A stretch of DNA of 64,000 nucleotides from Prostheceraeus crozeri. Taxonomy: Eukaryota > Platyhelminthes > Polycladida > Euryleptidae. Below are positions 13,001 through 28,000 of this stretch, piece by piece; the stretch's first letter is position 1, and each line of letters begins with the position of its first letter. Under the pieces are notes generated by a model that did no database searches, had not been told where the DNA came from, and worked only from the letters and a program-made list of their open reading frames with translations. The translations under genes and the position numbers were made by a program. The stretch is from contig CAJQUW010000592.1 of assembly GCA_907163375.1 (NCBI GenBank), positions 62,001-126,000 on the forward strand, given 5' to 3'.

Positions 13001-16000
13001 GACGAAGCCATATTTTAGACTTGTTCGAGCCAAGTTGCTTGAAACTCTTTCAATGCAGAAATAACAGACCGACAAAGGGATGAATGATCGAAGAGAAGAC
13101 CCATGTAGGCGAACCAGATTCATGACGATTGAATACAGTTTGAGGCATTTTACGAGATTTGAGACATATACATGACATGAGACTTTCTTGGACATGAGTT
13201 GAAAGTGCTCATTCCAGGAGCTAACACCTCACAAAATGACACATACCACACATAACATCTGTAATAAACGCTGGTCTTATCAATACGAAACTCAAGTTGA
13301 TGCTACCAACACCTCGCATAGCGCAACGCCTAGCAAATGCCATCTTTGTCGATGCGGTTCTTGAATCGTCAAATTATACAGAAATAAACTGGTATTACAG
13401 GGTGATAGTGACAAACTGAAAATTGTCATTAGATAGCAGAGCGTAATTTTCCTCCAGCAGCATTTTGAAAGAATTTTAGGTTAATTGTGATTTATGTTGT
13501 AGGCCTTGCTGCTGATTGTTTAATACAATGCTTGATAGAATAATTTTATTTTATTAGTTTTTGAATAACATTTAGGAGTTATGATTCCATTCTTAAGTTA
13601 CAGTGTTAACTGTAAGGTGCTAACTTAGGCCCGAAGCCAAAATGTCGAGCCAGTTGGCACCTAGTTAGTGCCTTTCTAGTGCCTCGAGGCACCAGCATGC
13701 GCCACTAGGTACTAATAGGCACCAAGCCAAATATTTGTTTATCCAATGAAATCGAAGGAAAAATCAATGGGCACGAACTCGGAACTATGAACTTCGTGCC
13801 TCCTCGTGCCTTATGTTGGTTAGAATTGATGCCTAAATTTCGTGCCTATTTCAAGCGAAATTTTGTGCCCTAGAGGGTACAGTGTATACATGATAAAACA
13901 ATACATACATTGTTCCTTCTTCTCGAGACAGAAGTTAGCATAAAGTAAAAAATTCTTCAGTGGTATAACAATATGCTAGATAAATACAAAAAGGATACAG
14001 AATTTGAAATACGATGTACAGGAATTAGAAAAACGGAGTGTAAAAGTCTGACAGCTCATCTTTGGTATTGATAGATGGCATCAAATTCTTGATCTGCATA
14101 GCCTCACGGAATCTAAGGTTTATTAGATCTTTAACATCTACGAAGCATCCATTTTTAAACGAAAACATGGACTTCCATTTGGGTCAATTGTGTCAGGTAT
14201 TCTTTTGATTCTATTCATGAACTCATCAGAGAAGCAGATTCTTTCACATCCAACCACTGGTATATAGATGCAGCACGATATGTAGAAGACACTTCCATTT
14301 TGACGACGGCAAAAGACGAAACAATCAAAACTCAAGAGATAATGAACTTACTACATGGCTACATTGATAGAGTACACAACAAATCGAATAATATCTTAAC
14401 TTAATTTCACTTTGACAATCTCTGATGATTCAATCAATTTTGACTTTTACAAGAGGCGAAAAAACCATTATTCGTGAATTTTATGTCAGTCCTTCAAATG
14501 AACAAGATTTATTTTGAACGCAACGAACAAAGAAGAATTACAGAACGCTTCAGCACCAAAAGTCGAAACTCACAGCGCTGCAATACTTTTAAAAAGTACT
14601 GGAACTGAATGACTATCCAAAAATCTCAATTATGTGACAGCAAATAATATCAGACAAGAACGCAACAAATCCATAAAATATTCACACAAGATTCCCTACA
14701 TCTCAGATAACATCAACAGCAAAATCAATGCAATATTTCAAGAATTCAAGCTTCCTATGAGAATAACTCACGAATAATTCACTCTCAGAAATGCACTGAA
14801 CAAACAACAACAAAATCAACAAACATGCAATTGGCAATCACGCCTGAATCCCGAAGAAGAAATGTGTCTCAAAGAAATGGTGGAATACGAGATAAAATGT
14901 AGCAAATGCAAAGAACGCTACGTCGGAAGTACAATAAGAAAACTGCAGACCAGAATCACCGAACATCTCAAATCAAAGGAATCATCAAAGTATAACCATC
15001 TCAAGATATGCAAACCAATGACCAACAAATATCAGTGTCAATTATTCATCCTAGCTTAAGATTTCTACATTTTGCCGGACTACATTGCTCTTAGTTGCAA
15101 TATTGTCCGGTTGCCATACAATTCCTATGGAAGGAAGAAGCTCAATATATGTCCGCTACCACAGATGTTTCAGTGATTTATTAATCACATTGAATTAGGC
15201 ATTGCGGATGTAGGCTATAACGTAATTACTTAAACGAATCGCAAAGCAAATTTCTCCATGACCAAAGAAGGAGATCATTTGTGCTTTTTACGTTTCAATT
15301 GGTCGGACATTTGGATCCACCCATCGTCTATTGCTGTTGATGTAAAGCATGGATTCAATGCATTCAAGTGGGTAGATGAAACATCTATTTGGGTGCTGTG
15401 ATGTGTGACTTCACATGCAAAATTACACTGGCACAGATTCTTCAGGAGATTGTGTCTAAGTCACAAGATATCATTTGCTTTTAGAATGAGAGAGATTTCT
15501 TCGTGCACATGCTTCGTCCTCTGATACATTTCATGTATCATATCAGCATTCTACGATCATCGTAACATAAATTTTGATTGGAATTTTAAATCGCATCAAT
15601 GGTTGTTGAATCAATTACTTGAACTACATGTTGAAATGACCATGCTTTATAAAAACACCTTTTCTCAAATCCTTCCATGAAGATTAGCATTCCGGATGAA
15701 AATATTCTCAAATTGGTTCTGTCTTTTCTCTAGAAATGGAGTTAGTTGCTATTCATTATTGAAATTCACATTATACACAAATTCTCCTTTCTTACTCGGC
15801 CGCCATTTTTTGAAATATACACTGTAAATTTCTCAATACCGATCACATACGAAAAATATTTTTTTGGTATATTCCTGTATTCTCTTGGTATATTTGTATG
15901 CTTTTCGTATGCTTTTTCAAATGTGGTATACTTACGTACTAAAGCCATACCAGCACAATGTTAAAAGAAAGCATAAATCATGTCCAAAGCATGTTGATTT

Positions 16001-19000
16001 AAGGCCTTTTTTCAATAAAGATCAAACTAATGCTACTACTGTTCTGTAAGTAGTGAGAAATTGACATTCAAGAGGCAAACTTACAACAATGAATTCGATT
16101 TTTATACATGTAAGTTTGAGGCATTTCATAAATAATCAATAAGTATTTAACCATCAACAATTATGTAATTATGCATTATGTAATTTTGAAATGAAGCAGA
16201 TTATTAATCCGAAATAAAAACACATTATAATTCATGAACGCAAAAATAGTCATGTTTGAGATATGTAAGTCAACATGATTGCACGGAAGATATCGTTTGA
16301 ATGAGTTGATGTGAATCAACTTGGTTCATAAAGTAGAGCTAACTTAACGTCCTGTTAAAGTGCTACACAAGTAGCAACGACGACAATCTCGTGGAGCATA
16401 AAATAATCAATGAATCTAATCTAGTTAAATATCACACTATCAAAAAGAAATATTCACGACTGATATTACTGAAAAAAAAGTTATTTGACAGTAGTATATA
16501 AAAAATATGTGTTTTTTTGCTTTGTGACTTAAAGCTCCACATAACAGAGGCATACGAATGAGGATGAATTTCATTGGGTCTCGTATATAAAAATACCAAC
16601 AACTCGTATTTCAGTGTAAAACAGCCAATCACAGATAGAATAGTTCGTATCGCTACATACCAATCACATACGAAAGTAAGTGAGATTTTGCATGAAAAAC
16701 ATACCAGATCTCTGTAAGAAAGTGAGAATCTCGTATCAGATGTTAGTTTCAAATTGTATGTGATTTTGGTATCCAGCGATTTACAGTGTAGTTGATGAAA
16801 CTTAAGGAAGTATAAATAAGCTTAGTAACACTCAGTAGCAAGGATAAATCGTAATGTCATGAATGACATTTTCAACTTTGACTTCATTAAAGATCTTTTC
16901 ATGCTATGCATATAAAAACAATTGTTTCAGATCTCTATGTCTAATTTGTATGGGCCAAAAATTCAGTGGTTAATCAATGGCTTCATGTCATTATATCCCA
17001 AATCTCCAACATCGACATGCACAGTTGAGACAATGAGAAAGGTCTGCGATGGAATGATTTCTTTTGAAAATAACGCCTACCTTGGTTATACAAAGAATCC
17101 AAATGTGATTGGAGGTAAGGTGAGTAAATTGTATCCTTTTCGTTACATGATGAACAATCAGTATCAATCGGCATCAATAATCTTGTGCAATCAGTCCCCT
17201 CATCTTAGAATTTCCTTTCGGTAAAACGTCTTCTCATAGGTAAGACGACAGTTTGCATCAAATAAAGACTAAGTGAAAATTTCATTTCATTCTGTTAAAG
17301 CTGTCTCTACACTCGTTTCGAAAGGCCAAACTTAATACTTTGCTACTCATAAGTTTGATGTAAGTAATACGTCTAGTAGTTTTAGGAATTTCGCTGAAAA
17401 CTATCCATCACTGACTCTCAATCGCATCCATATCCCAGGGCGACTTACTTCCCTCCTTAGGGTCAGAATTATTGAATTTCACACTGCAACATATTTCGTC
17501 TAATTCTCTCATCTCTGAACTAAAATCAGCAATTCAAAATTTATAATCACCAATTTAGATCGATTTTTGACACTTCAGCATTGTTATGAAGCTCCTTAAT
17601 AACAACCATTACTGTGATGATATTTATGTGTACAAAATGGGATTGATGTAATTGATTTATGCGTTGAATACAACTCAAATATGTGTGCACGAATTGTAGA
17701 AGAAATGATTTGGAAAATTCACAAAATGACTACTTATATAGCCTATGCCATTTCAATAAGCAGTATTTACTCATCATCTGACTTTCCAATACTCTAATGG
17801 ACGTCTGCAGTGTAGATGATTACGAATTGATTCAGGCTGATGTGCATGGAATAATGTACACATATTGAAAATTGACACGATTCGTTGAAAGTTGTTATTA
17901 CACAAAATGTTTAAAAAGACTGCAAACTTCAGATTTTCGAAGAAAGATTTTTTCAACATAGATCATAAATTGGAACTTCCAGCGCACCAGATCCATCGAT
18001 CACATACAGAGCTGAACATAAAAAAAACGGGACCTAAAAATTTCACCTGAGATTCATCGATTTCAATGCTTTCAGTCGTTGTCGTACAAACAAAAACATA
18101 TCCATTCGATACGAGCATACATCACACGTTTCAAACCGTTAAATAGAGTTAATAATATTATTGTATTTGCTTGATATAGTTATTTAGGCTGAAATCACTC
18201 AGTTTACACATTGCAATTTTTCAAAATGAAAACATATGTGAGATCATATGAATCTAAGCACAAAGAACGAGCATTTTCTTTTCTGAGAGCTTTTTTGATT
18301 TTTAGTAGCATCAAATTGATGAATATCGACAAAATCCGGTGGGAAAAAAAAAAAATTATTTGTAATGTGTTCTTTTGAATTTTGCACAAATGTCTTTTTT
18401 TTTTGGTGCAAAAGGTCAAATTGTTTCTCTCAATCCACTTTTTCATTGAAAAAAGATCATGTGTGTTGGTATCGAGAGGAACCCCTTTTGATGTGTTGAG
18501 TCATATTCATTTAGTTTTTTTTCAAATATTCAATCAAGTTTTTTTTTTTTTTTCATTTCAATAAATTACAAACAAAATTCCACAAAAGTACACACACAAC
18601 ATCTAAAAACGGTTGACGAAGGTGTTTCTGTCAAACAGTTGCGCTGGCCATGTGTGTGTTTTGTTTGTTTGTGTAGCTTACATCAATTACATTGACATCC
18701 AATGGTTATATAGGCCTAGCATGTGCACAAATCAGCGATAACTACTGTTCATCAGCTCGTGTTTGCGGTTCACAGCGGGTTTGTAAAGATCAATATGCTT
18801 TGCTTCAGAAATCCGAACAGGGTCAGTCTGACATTCAAGGAAGTCAATGCTAGAATCATCAAAGCAGATGAAAGAGAATCAGGGTGATAACTGATAATGT
18901 ATTCAGAAATGGAACTCTTTTTGTCCAAATTCATATTACTGCGGCGATGCTAATGAAAACGCAAATAAAAACAGCGGTTAGTAGATCCGATGCAGCCTTC

Positions 19001-22000
19001 GTGACAAAAGTTGCAGCGCAAGCTGTAAGCAACATAACACGATTTTCTCAGTGGAAGCTTTACAGACAGCCCCTTTTCAATCCTGGTTCAACATTGGAAA
19101 AGATCCATCGTTTAAGAAATGTTTGGGTTGTTTTGCATCGAATTGCCCTTTTGAACAAATCGTACTTGCTGCATCATCTCTAGTTACTAACGGGAAAATG
19201 CTCAGAGTAAGTGCGGAATTTTAATGAGACGCCTGAGACCTCATTGCAGTAGCCAGCGCTGTGTATGGCTGGTGTCCCATATTATCACCGTATCACAGTT
19301 GACGTCATCTCCGAGGATTTATCGACGCCTACCGAGAGATACGGCTCGAGTTGCAATTCGACGGCGCTAAATCAACTTAACTTATGCCGTAGTATCGATA
19401 CGGACCAACTTCAAAAATTGACCGGAGTACACCTTTAAGATCGTAAGAGTAGAGCATGCGAAATTGGACATTCCTAATATTAAAAATTAAGACAAGCGAG
19501 ATTTTTAACGATTTTTTGTAATCAGCGGCGGCCCGTCCATATGGGCGCCTGGGGCGCAGCCCTCCATTCGATAATACACCAAAATATTTTCTATTTTTGC
19601 TTGATTGAGAGTCCTTTTTACAAAGATAATTCTTTATTATTAAGGGATCGCAGTTAGCAAATGGAACAATTCAATTTTGTCATGTCCATAAGTTAAACTG
19701 TTTCTATGTCTCGACAGCACTTACATGTCATAAACTTAATTGTAATTGTTTTTATGTATAGATAGCAAATACATCAAACCCTTCTGGCTACATCACACTT
19801 GTAAATTGTGCGTTTGGACTGCTGCGCCCCACTCATGAGCTGATCTGCATTTTTTTCGCACTGTTTGTAATCATCGAAGTTGTCCAAAAGTAAAAATCCA
19901 AAATTGCATTTCCATAATAGCAAAAAATAGCATGGCAATTTAATTATTCGACTTACAATTTTTAACTGAAAAATGAATAGTGATAAAAAACTTTTGTGAA
20001 TAATAAAAATGTTAAAAAATAGCAGGTTAACGATAGCAAGAGAAAATGATATATTTTCAATGTGAAATGATAGTTACAAGATGTCTCCGCAGAAAATACC
20101 GGTGATGTGAAGATAATGTGAAGTACATACAGGATTCTTCAAATATAGCAATATCAAGCGCTTAATAATCTCATTCATCGATTTTTGCCAAAGTTCAATG
20201 ATTTTTGAAAGAAATAAGAACGGCATTTTCCCAACGTTTTACTTATATTCTATTGAGCATTCTCAAGGATATAGACAAAAATTAGCGACTGGATTGGATA
20301 AATGACTTGATTATAAAATTTGAAAATCATAGGGTGAAAGCTAGGCTGAGGAGACTAAAACAAATCTTACATTTGCATAGCTAACTTATGTTAAAAACAA
20401 GACATCTAGTGAATTGTGCTACATGCGGAAAGGAGGAAGCAAACTAATTTTCAAGCAACCGCGGTTTCACAGAATCCTTCTGTCCATTAGGATGAAGTTT
20501 CTTAATGAATGGCATTTCATAGATTCTTAGATCGTCTTTCTTACAGTAACACTTACATTTCTATTGAGAATGCTTAATAGACTATGAGCGAAAAGTTAGG
20601 AAACTTTTCGTTCGTATTTCTTTCAAAATTACGTATCAGAAATGTTTTATCAATACTTTAACCATATTTTCCTAAGGTTTTTCATGTCGGTGGAATTTTG
20701 GGGGTATTCTGACCCCTAAGATCTTCTAAACCATTTACTATTTGGCATAACACTGCAGTGTTAACCTATTTTGGACATGCTCTATCTGATGGTCGTATCA
20801 GTTCTTCATTCCAAATTGATCTTGTTGCTGTAAATAACATTTTAAAATCCAAACAATCATTTTTTTAACTTTCGTAATTGTGAGAGTCCGCAGCATTTGA
20901 TGAAGATTGCACTGGAGCATTTAAAACATGCTCTGTCTGGTTCTGTTGTTAATTTTGCATTTTACGCAGTTCCTGTTGCTGTAAATAACATTTTAGCCCT
21001 CAATGACCTGAGAGGGGGGTCCAGTGCACCCCTATCACAAATTCTTAGTTTACCTGCTTAAATCGATATCAAATCATTGGGAAAGTTGATTTTAAGTAAA
21101 ACAATGATGTCTGCGTGTAGCGAGTCAATATAACTAATCCTTTGAGTGTCTTTCAGTAGACACATGCGAAAATATGGTGTTTTTGTAATTCAGTGACATT
21201 TAGAACAGCATCAGTTGTACTAAGAGTCGGTTTTACGATGTTTGCTGTCGCCATGAAACCTCAGACAGTTGATTTTAATGAAACTGATTTATACCATGCA
21301 GCATCATTTTCGGCCATTTTTTGAAATTTTTCCATATCAACCAAAAATACATGTAGGCCTAAACTGAGCCATAATTGCTGCATTTTAAGATCGTCAAAGC
21401 AGCTGTGGAGATCTCAAACTCATCAAGTACTAATGTGAAAGCTTCGCCAACAGTCTGTAGTGTTGAACTATATGTATGAATATAATGATAGCTTTCATTT
21501 TGAAGATAGATTTGTGCTGATTTGTTTATGTAGGCCAACCAGTCATGCGCGATCATGTGCGAAAACAAAATATTCACATTTTGCGATATTCTATCATAAC
21601 ACACATGCACGAGCGTGATGTTAGCATTGAATAAATGAATTTCGCTCATTATGCACCACCGTGGACATACACAAAATCATTCTTCATCTGATACTAAAAA
21701 TTTTGTGATGAGAATTTCTAATGGACCCCCTTGGCTTATGTACCATACTTCTGCTGATTCAATTGAAATGAAATACCGCATGTAGATTCATTGTCAAAAA
21801 TGATGACTTTGCATGGGCATGAAGGGTTGATATATCCTCAGTATAAAAGGAAAATAGAAAAAGATGGCTTCGGGGTCCACTGGTAAAATTCAAACAATCA
21901 CTTTTTTAACTTTCGTTTTTATAAGTAGTATGTAATCATAGCGAGGTGAACAGTATATCAATACCAATTAACATAATTACGCGACCATATTTCCTGAACG

Positions 22001-25000
22001 AGCAAACTGCAGAAGTTGCAAATCAACTCAAAACTCAAAATTCGTATCGATAGAGTTGAAAATCCAAAATGTCGAAAGAATGCGGTCGCAAATTATTCTC
22101 ATATGGCTCCTGTGGTCTACAAAAAAACGGTTTCCACTCAGAGAAAACCAACACAACGGTAAGAAAAGTCTCTGAAGAGGACCTTCAAACAACTATTATT
22201 TCCAGCGTGAGACAGAAACCCAAGGGGGTAGAGTATAATTTTTGATAAATTAGATATGTGAGTAGTGATTGATTTCATGAATCGGATTTTTGCATTGCTT
22301 GCCGTTCATTAATTGTCTAATTTTGTTTCATTCAAGGCTCTATTGAACAGCTACATTTCATTATGGAAGAGCATGTCGTCGACTTATTATACAATGAGCG
22401 GTCCAATGGCAGATGCTTTATGGACAGTTGTCATCGGGTTTGAAGCAGCAATCAGAGTTCATGGAACTGATTGGCTAACGAGTTGGAACTATACAAATGC
22501 TACTGCTGGACGTATGATATATTGGGCCTTGACGAATTCGTCCTTTGAAGGCTACAGTGTAAGTGACACTTCCACAGAGCTAGATTGTTTAAGTTTGTCA
22601 CTTTCGTAGAAGTGAAGTCTAATTCAATACGATGGCACATGCAGGAACTTACTAAGTGAGCAAAAAGAAATTTTTAATACCTTACGTAGATAGGAAAAAT
22701 AATCGTGCGCCGCTTGCGGATGGCTGTGAATTCCTTCAAAATACTCCGATCGTCACGATTCCTTCAGATTAAAAGAATTCAGATCAATGTGGAAAAGATC
22801 AGATCTTTCCGACCATTATTAAGGTAGCAGGCGAATGAAAAAACGTTCACAGACGTCTCTGTGGAACTTGACATCGTTTGTGTCTTTGCAATGTTATCCG
22901 GTTGATAGCAGTCACTGAAACTTCGCACAAGTTGGCGTGTTTAATGTTGAAGTGGCTGCTCATTGTTCGATTTCTATGACATTATGTTTGCAGATTGAGC
23001 CATTTCATAAGTATTACATGTTCCAATGCTTCCTTTCTAGTCAAACAGAAGAAGGGACGACCTTTCTAATTCTGTGGACATTTCGCATTGATGCATAAAG
23101 CAAAAAAGGAATAATGCGCTATGCTGTCATCCAGCTGTCAGGTATTATGCAATAAAAATGTACCTTGATGTGTAAAAATCTTAGAATTATCTGGGAAAGT
23201 TGTGTGTGCTACAATGTGGGCCAGGGCAAGTGTTGTGAGATGCATTTTCCTTAGGGTTTCAGGTCGGAAAATGAAATAGAGGGAGAGCAAGAACAGCAGC
23301 ACCGGGTGCTGTCGAATAAATGAACTTTTAGAGAAACCGAACATTTGGTTTCCACTGGTTCCGCAAATTGGAAGTTTGCACTGCTCTTTTACATGATCAT
23401 CGCGCCAGAATTCACACGACCATTTCACTTTGATACTGATGATATCTTGATATCTTGAGTTTACAAAGACATTGAAGTAGACTGAAAATAGCAGACAGTT
23501 TCATAAGTCAACAATAATCCTTCTTGAATTATGATGACGATTTCACTTTTGGTTTCAGGGGAACGTCTCATTCACTGCAATCGGTAATCGCCACGACACT
23601 TCAGTGATTGTCCAAGGGCAAAGTAAGTCCGCATTCGAGCAAGATTATTTGTTGAAAATACGCATAAATTGTAAAAGATTGAGATGGTTGAGGTTCTAAT
23701 TGGCCATTCCTGGAAGATATCATTTAAAAAATGCCTCATACTTTCTTAGGAATGAAAATCGACTTTTCTGACTTAACGCTTCCAGTATCTTTACCCAGAG
23801 TGACAAAATGCAACAAAAATTTTCAAAATATATGCATTTTGATATAGCATGAGAAAGTAGACATAGATAAATGTGATTTAGAAAAATGTATCAAGTATCA
23901 TAGAATATATACAAGAATATTCAAAACAATCGAATTAATGGGTGACATATAGAAACGGCAAAAACCTTCAATTTGCTCTATACTTATATTATTCATTTTA
24001 TATAATTCATAAAAAATCAGACCCTTAATTTCGCTGAGTTCAATCGATTCTCATGTCTTGCAATCGCTTCGCACAACAACGTGCCATACATCATTCGAGA
24101 GTTTGCATTCTCAGCTTTCAAATGAGTTATGATCAACTTGCACTCACTATTGTATTTGCTGAGCATGATGTTCTTGATGTGTGCTTCACACGGCTTTTCT
24201 CCATTCTCTACCAGGCAGGAAAATACCCCCTCCTTCAAAAAAAATGAGTGCAACACTTTCGATTTTATTGTCCGCTTTAGAGGAGCCATCACACACGATT
24301 AACGTGAGGGTATGAGGTAATGTTCTCAAACACACTAGTATTTCATTTTTGTCTCTGATGTGACCTTTGGTGCGTAGCTGTGATCGAGGCTAGGAAGGCT
24401 TGTCTTCTCTACTAAATCCCCGAGTGAAAAGACAATCCTTTTTTCACTATCACGGTTCATTCCCTCAACTATTACAAGCTTTGCATGCACTGCTGTCTCT
24501 GTACTTTTGTTTGACGGAGAAAGTTGACATCAAGGCAATGACAGCTATGCACGAGGATAAATAATTTGTTTGTATCATATTTCGGGTCTAGTTATAGGCC
24601 GGACTCCGGAGTCCTATCATTTGATAGGACTCCGACTCCAGCAAAAATGATAGGACTCCGACTGCGCATCCCTGCTTCCCTCCGCTATTGTATTTGCTGA
24701 GCAGTGCTCAAAATGTGAAAATCGCTCAATTTACAAATTGCAATTTTTCAAAATGAAAATATGTGAGCATCATAATGAATCAGGCACGGGTAGAAAGAGC
24801 ATTTTCTCAGCTCTCTTTTGACATACTGTTCATCAAAATCCGTGAACGAATGAAAAACTGGTGACATCGTGAAGTTATCACAAAATCATGACCTTTTTGG
24901 TTGAAAATGTTGTGTCCTCACTTTTTCATCAAAACTGTTTATGTTTGGTATCCTCTGAATCCCTTCGATGTGAGGAGTGCGGATATGTTAGTTCTTATTC

Positions 25001-28000
25001 AAACTTCTTCAATATTTTTTCTCATTTCCGCAAAAGTTTCCATCTACGGTGAACGAAGGTTCAAAACAGGACAATTAGCGAAGGCATGTCTTTGTTCTCT
25101 CACAGCGGCTGCTGATTGTTTACCTTCATTGTTTGCGCACTTTTGAGGAAATGAGAAGAAATATGAAAAAAGTATTGAACTGATATGAATATAACTTACA
25201 TATTCACACTCCTCTCATCGCAGAGATTCTGAAGATACCAAACATTAACACTTTTGATGAAAAAGTGAGGACATAGCATTTTCAACCAAAAAGGTTATGA
25301 TTTAGTGATAACTTCACGATATCACCAATTTTTCATTAGTTCACCGATTTTGATGACTAGCATATCAAAAGAGAGCTCAGAAAATGTTCTGTCTACCCGT
25401 ACCTGATTCATTATGATGCTCACATGCCTTCATTTTGAAAAATTGCGATTTGTAAATTGAGCGATTTTGACATTTTTGAGCAATACTCAACATAATCAAT
25501 AAACATACTCAACAATAACGGATACAAGTTGATCATAGCTCATTTGAAAGCTGGAATGCAAGCATTCGAATGATGTATGGCGCGTTGTTTTGCGACATGA
25601 TGCTAAGGCATGAGAATCGATTGAATGTCAGCAAAATTAAGGAGGTCCGTTTTTTGTGATCAGCTCTGTAGAACACGTTTTTGTGGTCATGCAACACACT
25701 AGTATGTTGATTGTGCGTTTGTTGTGGATCAGAAAAAATGTCAGACTCTTCAAGTCCTCTTTGTTGATATTGGAAAATTTAATAATAATTCTATAATAGT
25801 ATTAATTATTCATTAGATATTCTATGTTCTCTTTAAGATGACAAGTGCTACAGAAATGAATATTCTGAACCTCTACTTTAATTTCAAACCAGCGCACTAT
25901 TCTGATCTGCATTGATGAGGCCTTTCACTTGGAGCATGGTCTGTCAATTGGTTCCAACGAAAAAGTGACCTCCGGGCATTTGACGAGTAGTTGGGTGGAG
26001 GGAAGGTTGGTGAACTACCAGTCCTATAACTTTAATATGAAGACGTATGTGAAGTTAGCGCTTGTTAGAAAATAAATGTTTTATTCAATGAATCGCTTTT
26101 AGTAGGCGTTAAGCTGATGGATTTCCAACCTTTCGTGATGATAGCGTCTTTGAAGAATCTACAATGACTGGCTCTTTTGAAAACGCCTATGAATGAGTAT
26201 CGCAAAAGTAAATAATTTTTTTCTAAAAACCAAGACAGGAAGGCATGAATGAATTTCTATCAGTAATTTTGCATTCGTAAAATATAGTGTCTAAAATCAT
26301 CTGCCATGATATCTTGCAGAGCTGAGAAGCTATAAGCAGATAGACATACAATTAAATCCAAAGAAAAATTTTATATGAAGAGACCAATCTCCCAAATTAC
26401 ACTCTACTGCAGCACGCGACATGGTGCGGAGACCGGCATCATCTTCAGGCGGATAATAAATGATGAGATAATTCGGACCGACAACAACTCGCAACATTCA
26501 CATTGACATGAAGTAAAATTCAGCTGATGCACACACAAGACCGATAAAGTGCACTCCTCTAGCTGTATGCAAAGCTGTCTCCAAACAATAAAAGCAAAGC
26601 GTCACTTGTTGTGATCACAGAATTAGATTGCTTAATCGTATAATTTTCTATGTAGAAGTGTAAACTGATGATGGCACATGCCGGAACTTAATAAGTGGGC
26701 AAAAAGAAAATTTTTAATGCCTTACAGAGATAGGAAAAATAGTCGTGCGTCGCTTGCTGATTGCTGTAAATTCCTTCAAAATGCTCCGATCGCCACGATT
26801 CCTTCAGATTCGAAGAATTCAGATCATTGCGCAAAAGTTTCTTTGATAATGTGGTTTCTTCCGATCATTATTAAGAAACTGGCAGGCGCACGAAAAAACG
26901 TTCACAAACTTCTCTGTAGAACTTCTTTTAGAACTCGACTGTATCTTTTTGCTGTGTGATCCGCTTGATAGTAGTCGCCGTAACTTCGCACCATTTGGCG
27001 TGTTTAATTTTGAACTGTTTGCTCATTGTTCGATTGCTATGGCATTATGTCAGGAGATTGTGCCATTTCATAGGCATTACATGTCCCAATACAAAAAAGG
27101 AAAAAGGAAAAAAATTAAATAAGAAAGAGACTATAATCAACGAATTCATCCTTGCTATTTAAAGGGGGAGATGTCTGATTTATCGCAAATGCTTCAGCTA
27201 TTCTGCATCGTATTTGGAGACAGCTTTGTATACATAGCTATAGGAGTGCACTTTATCTGTATTGTATGCGATGATATCGTTGCACAAATAGGACGCAAAT
27301 CAACCATTTTACAGACTTGCTTTATTTACCCAAAATCTTGAGGTTTGTATTTGTTATCCAGTGTCTCGATAGATTAGCTGTACACACAGTCAAATAGACA
27401 GCAACTGACAGCCTAACAGTATTCAATCATAATTCATAAGACGAAACTAGCTAATTCAAAACTGCAAACATTAATTCGAAGGTTTACAAATACAATAGGG
27501 TTTGTTCAAAGTTGGTGAGATCGAATATCGGATAATATTGAAGATTGCAAAACAAATGTTTCATCTATTAAAAGCAGACTCATGGGCAGATTAACAAATG
27601 GTGAAAGACATAGATAAAGTGATATACAGGGTGTGGCATAAGAACGTGACGAAGTAGGATAACTTTCTAATTATCCAACAGAAATTAACAAATAAGGTCT
27701 CATTTTGAAGCCAATACTCATCTGTATAGCCACAATCAACATTGCAGTGATTGCAATTGAGGATCACAGTATTATGCTCATACAAGGCATAAGAACTCGA
27801 AACACAAAAAACTAGATGAAAAGAGCTACGACTGACTGGAAAAGCAAGCCTACTTCCAATTCCTCACTGAAGCGATAATCATCATGGCGAGGTATTTCTG
27901 CTGCAGATGATCACAGAACATCAATTGCGTGATGACTGGATCAACTTCAGCAGAAACGCCTGAAAACGAGCGCCAGAAATATCGCATTTTCATGTTTTAT

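Noticed and set aside
17115-17120. Alternative donor GTAAGG for receptor exon 3
   Set aside because: It would leave phase 1, whereas exon 4 needs phase 0; GTGAGT at 17120 fits.
19525-19560. CAGCGGCGGCCCGTCCAT as one end of a hAT element
   Set aside because: No matching second end or target duplication was found in the neighbourhood.
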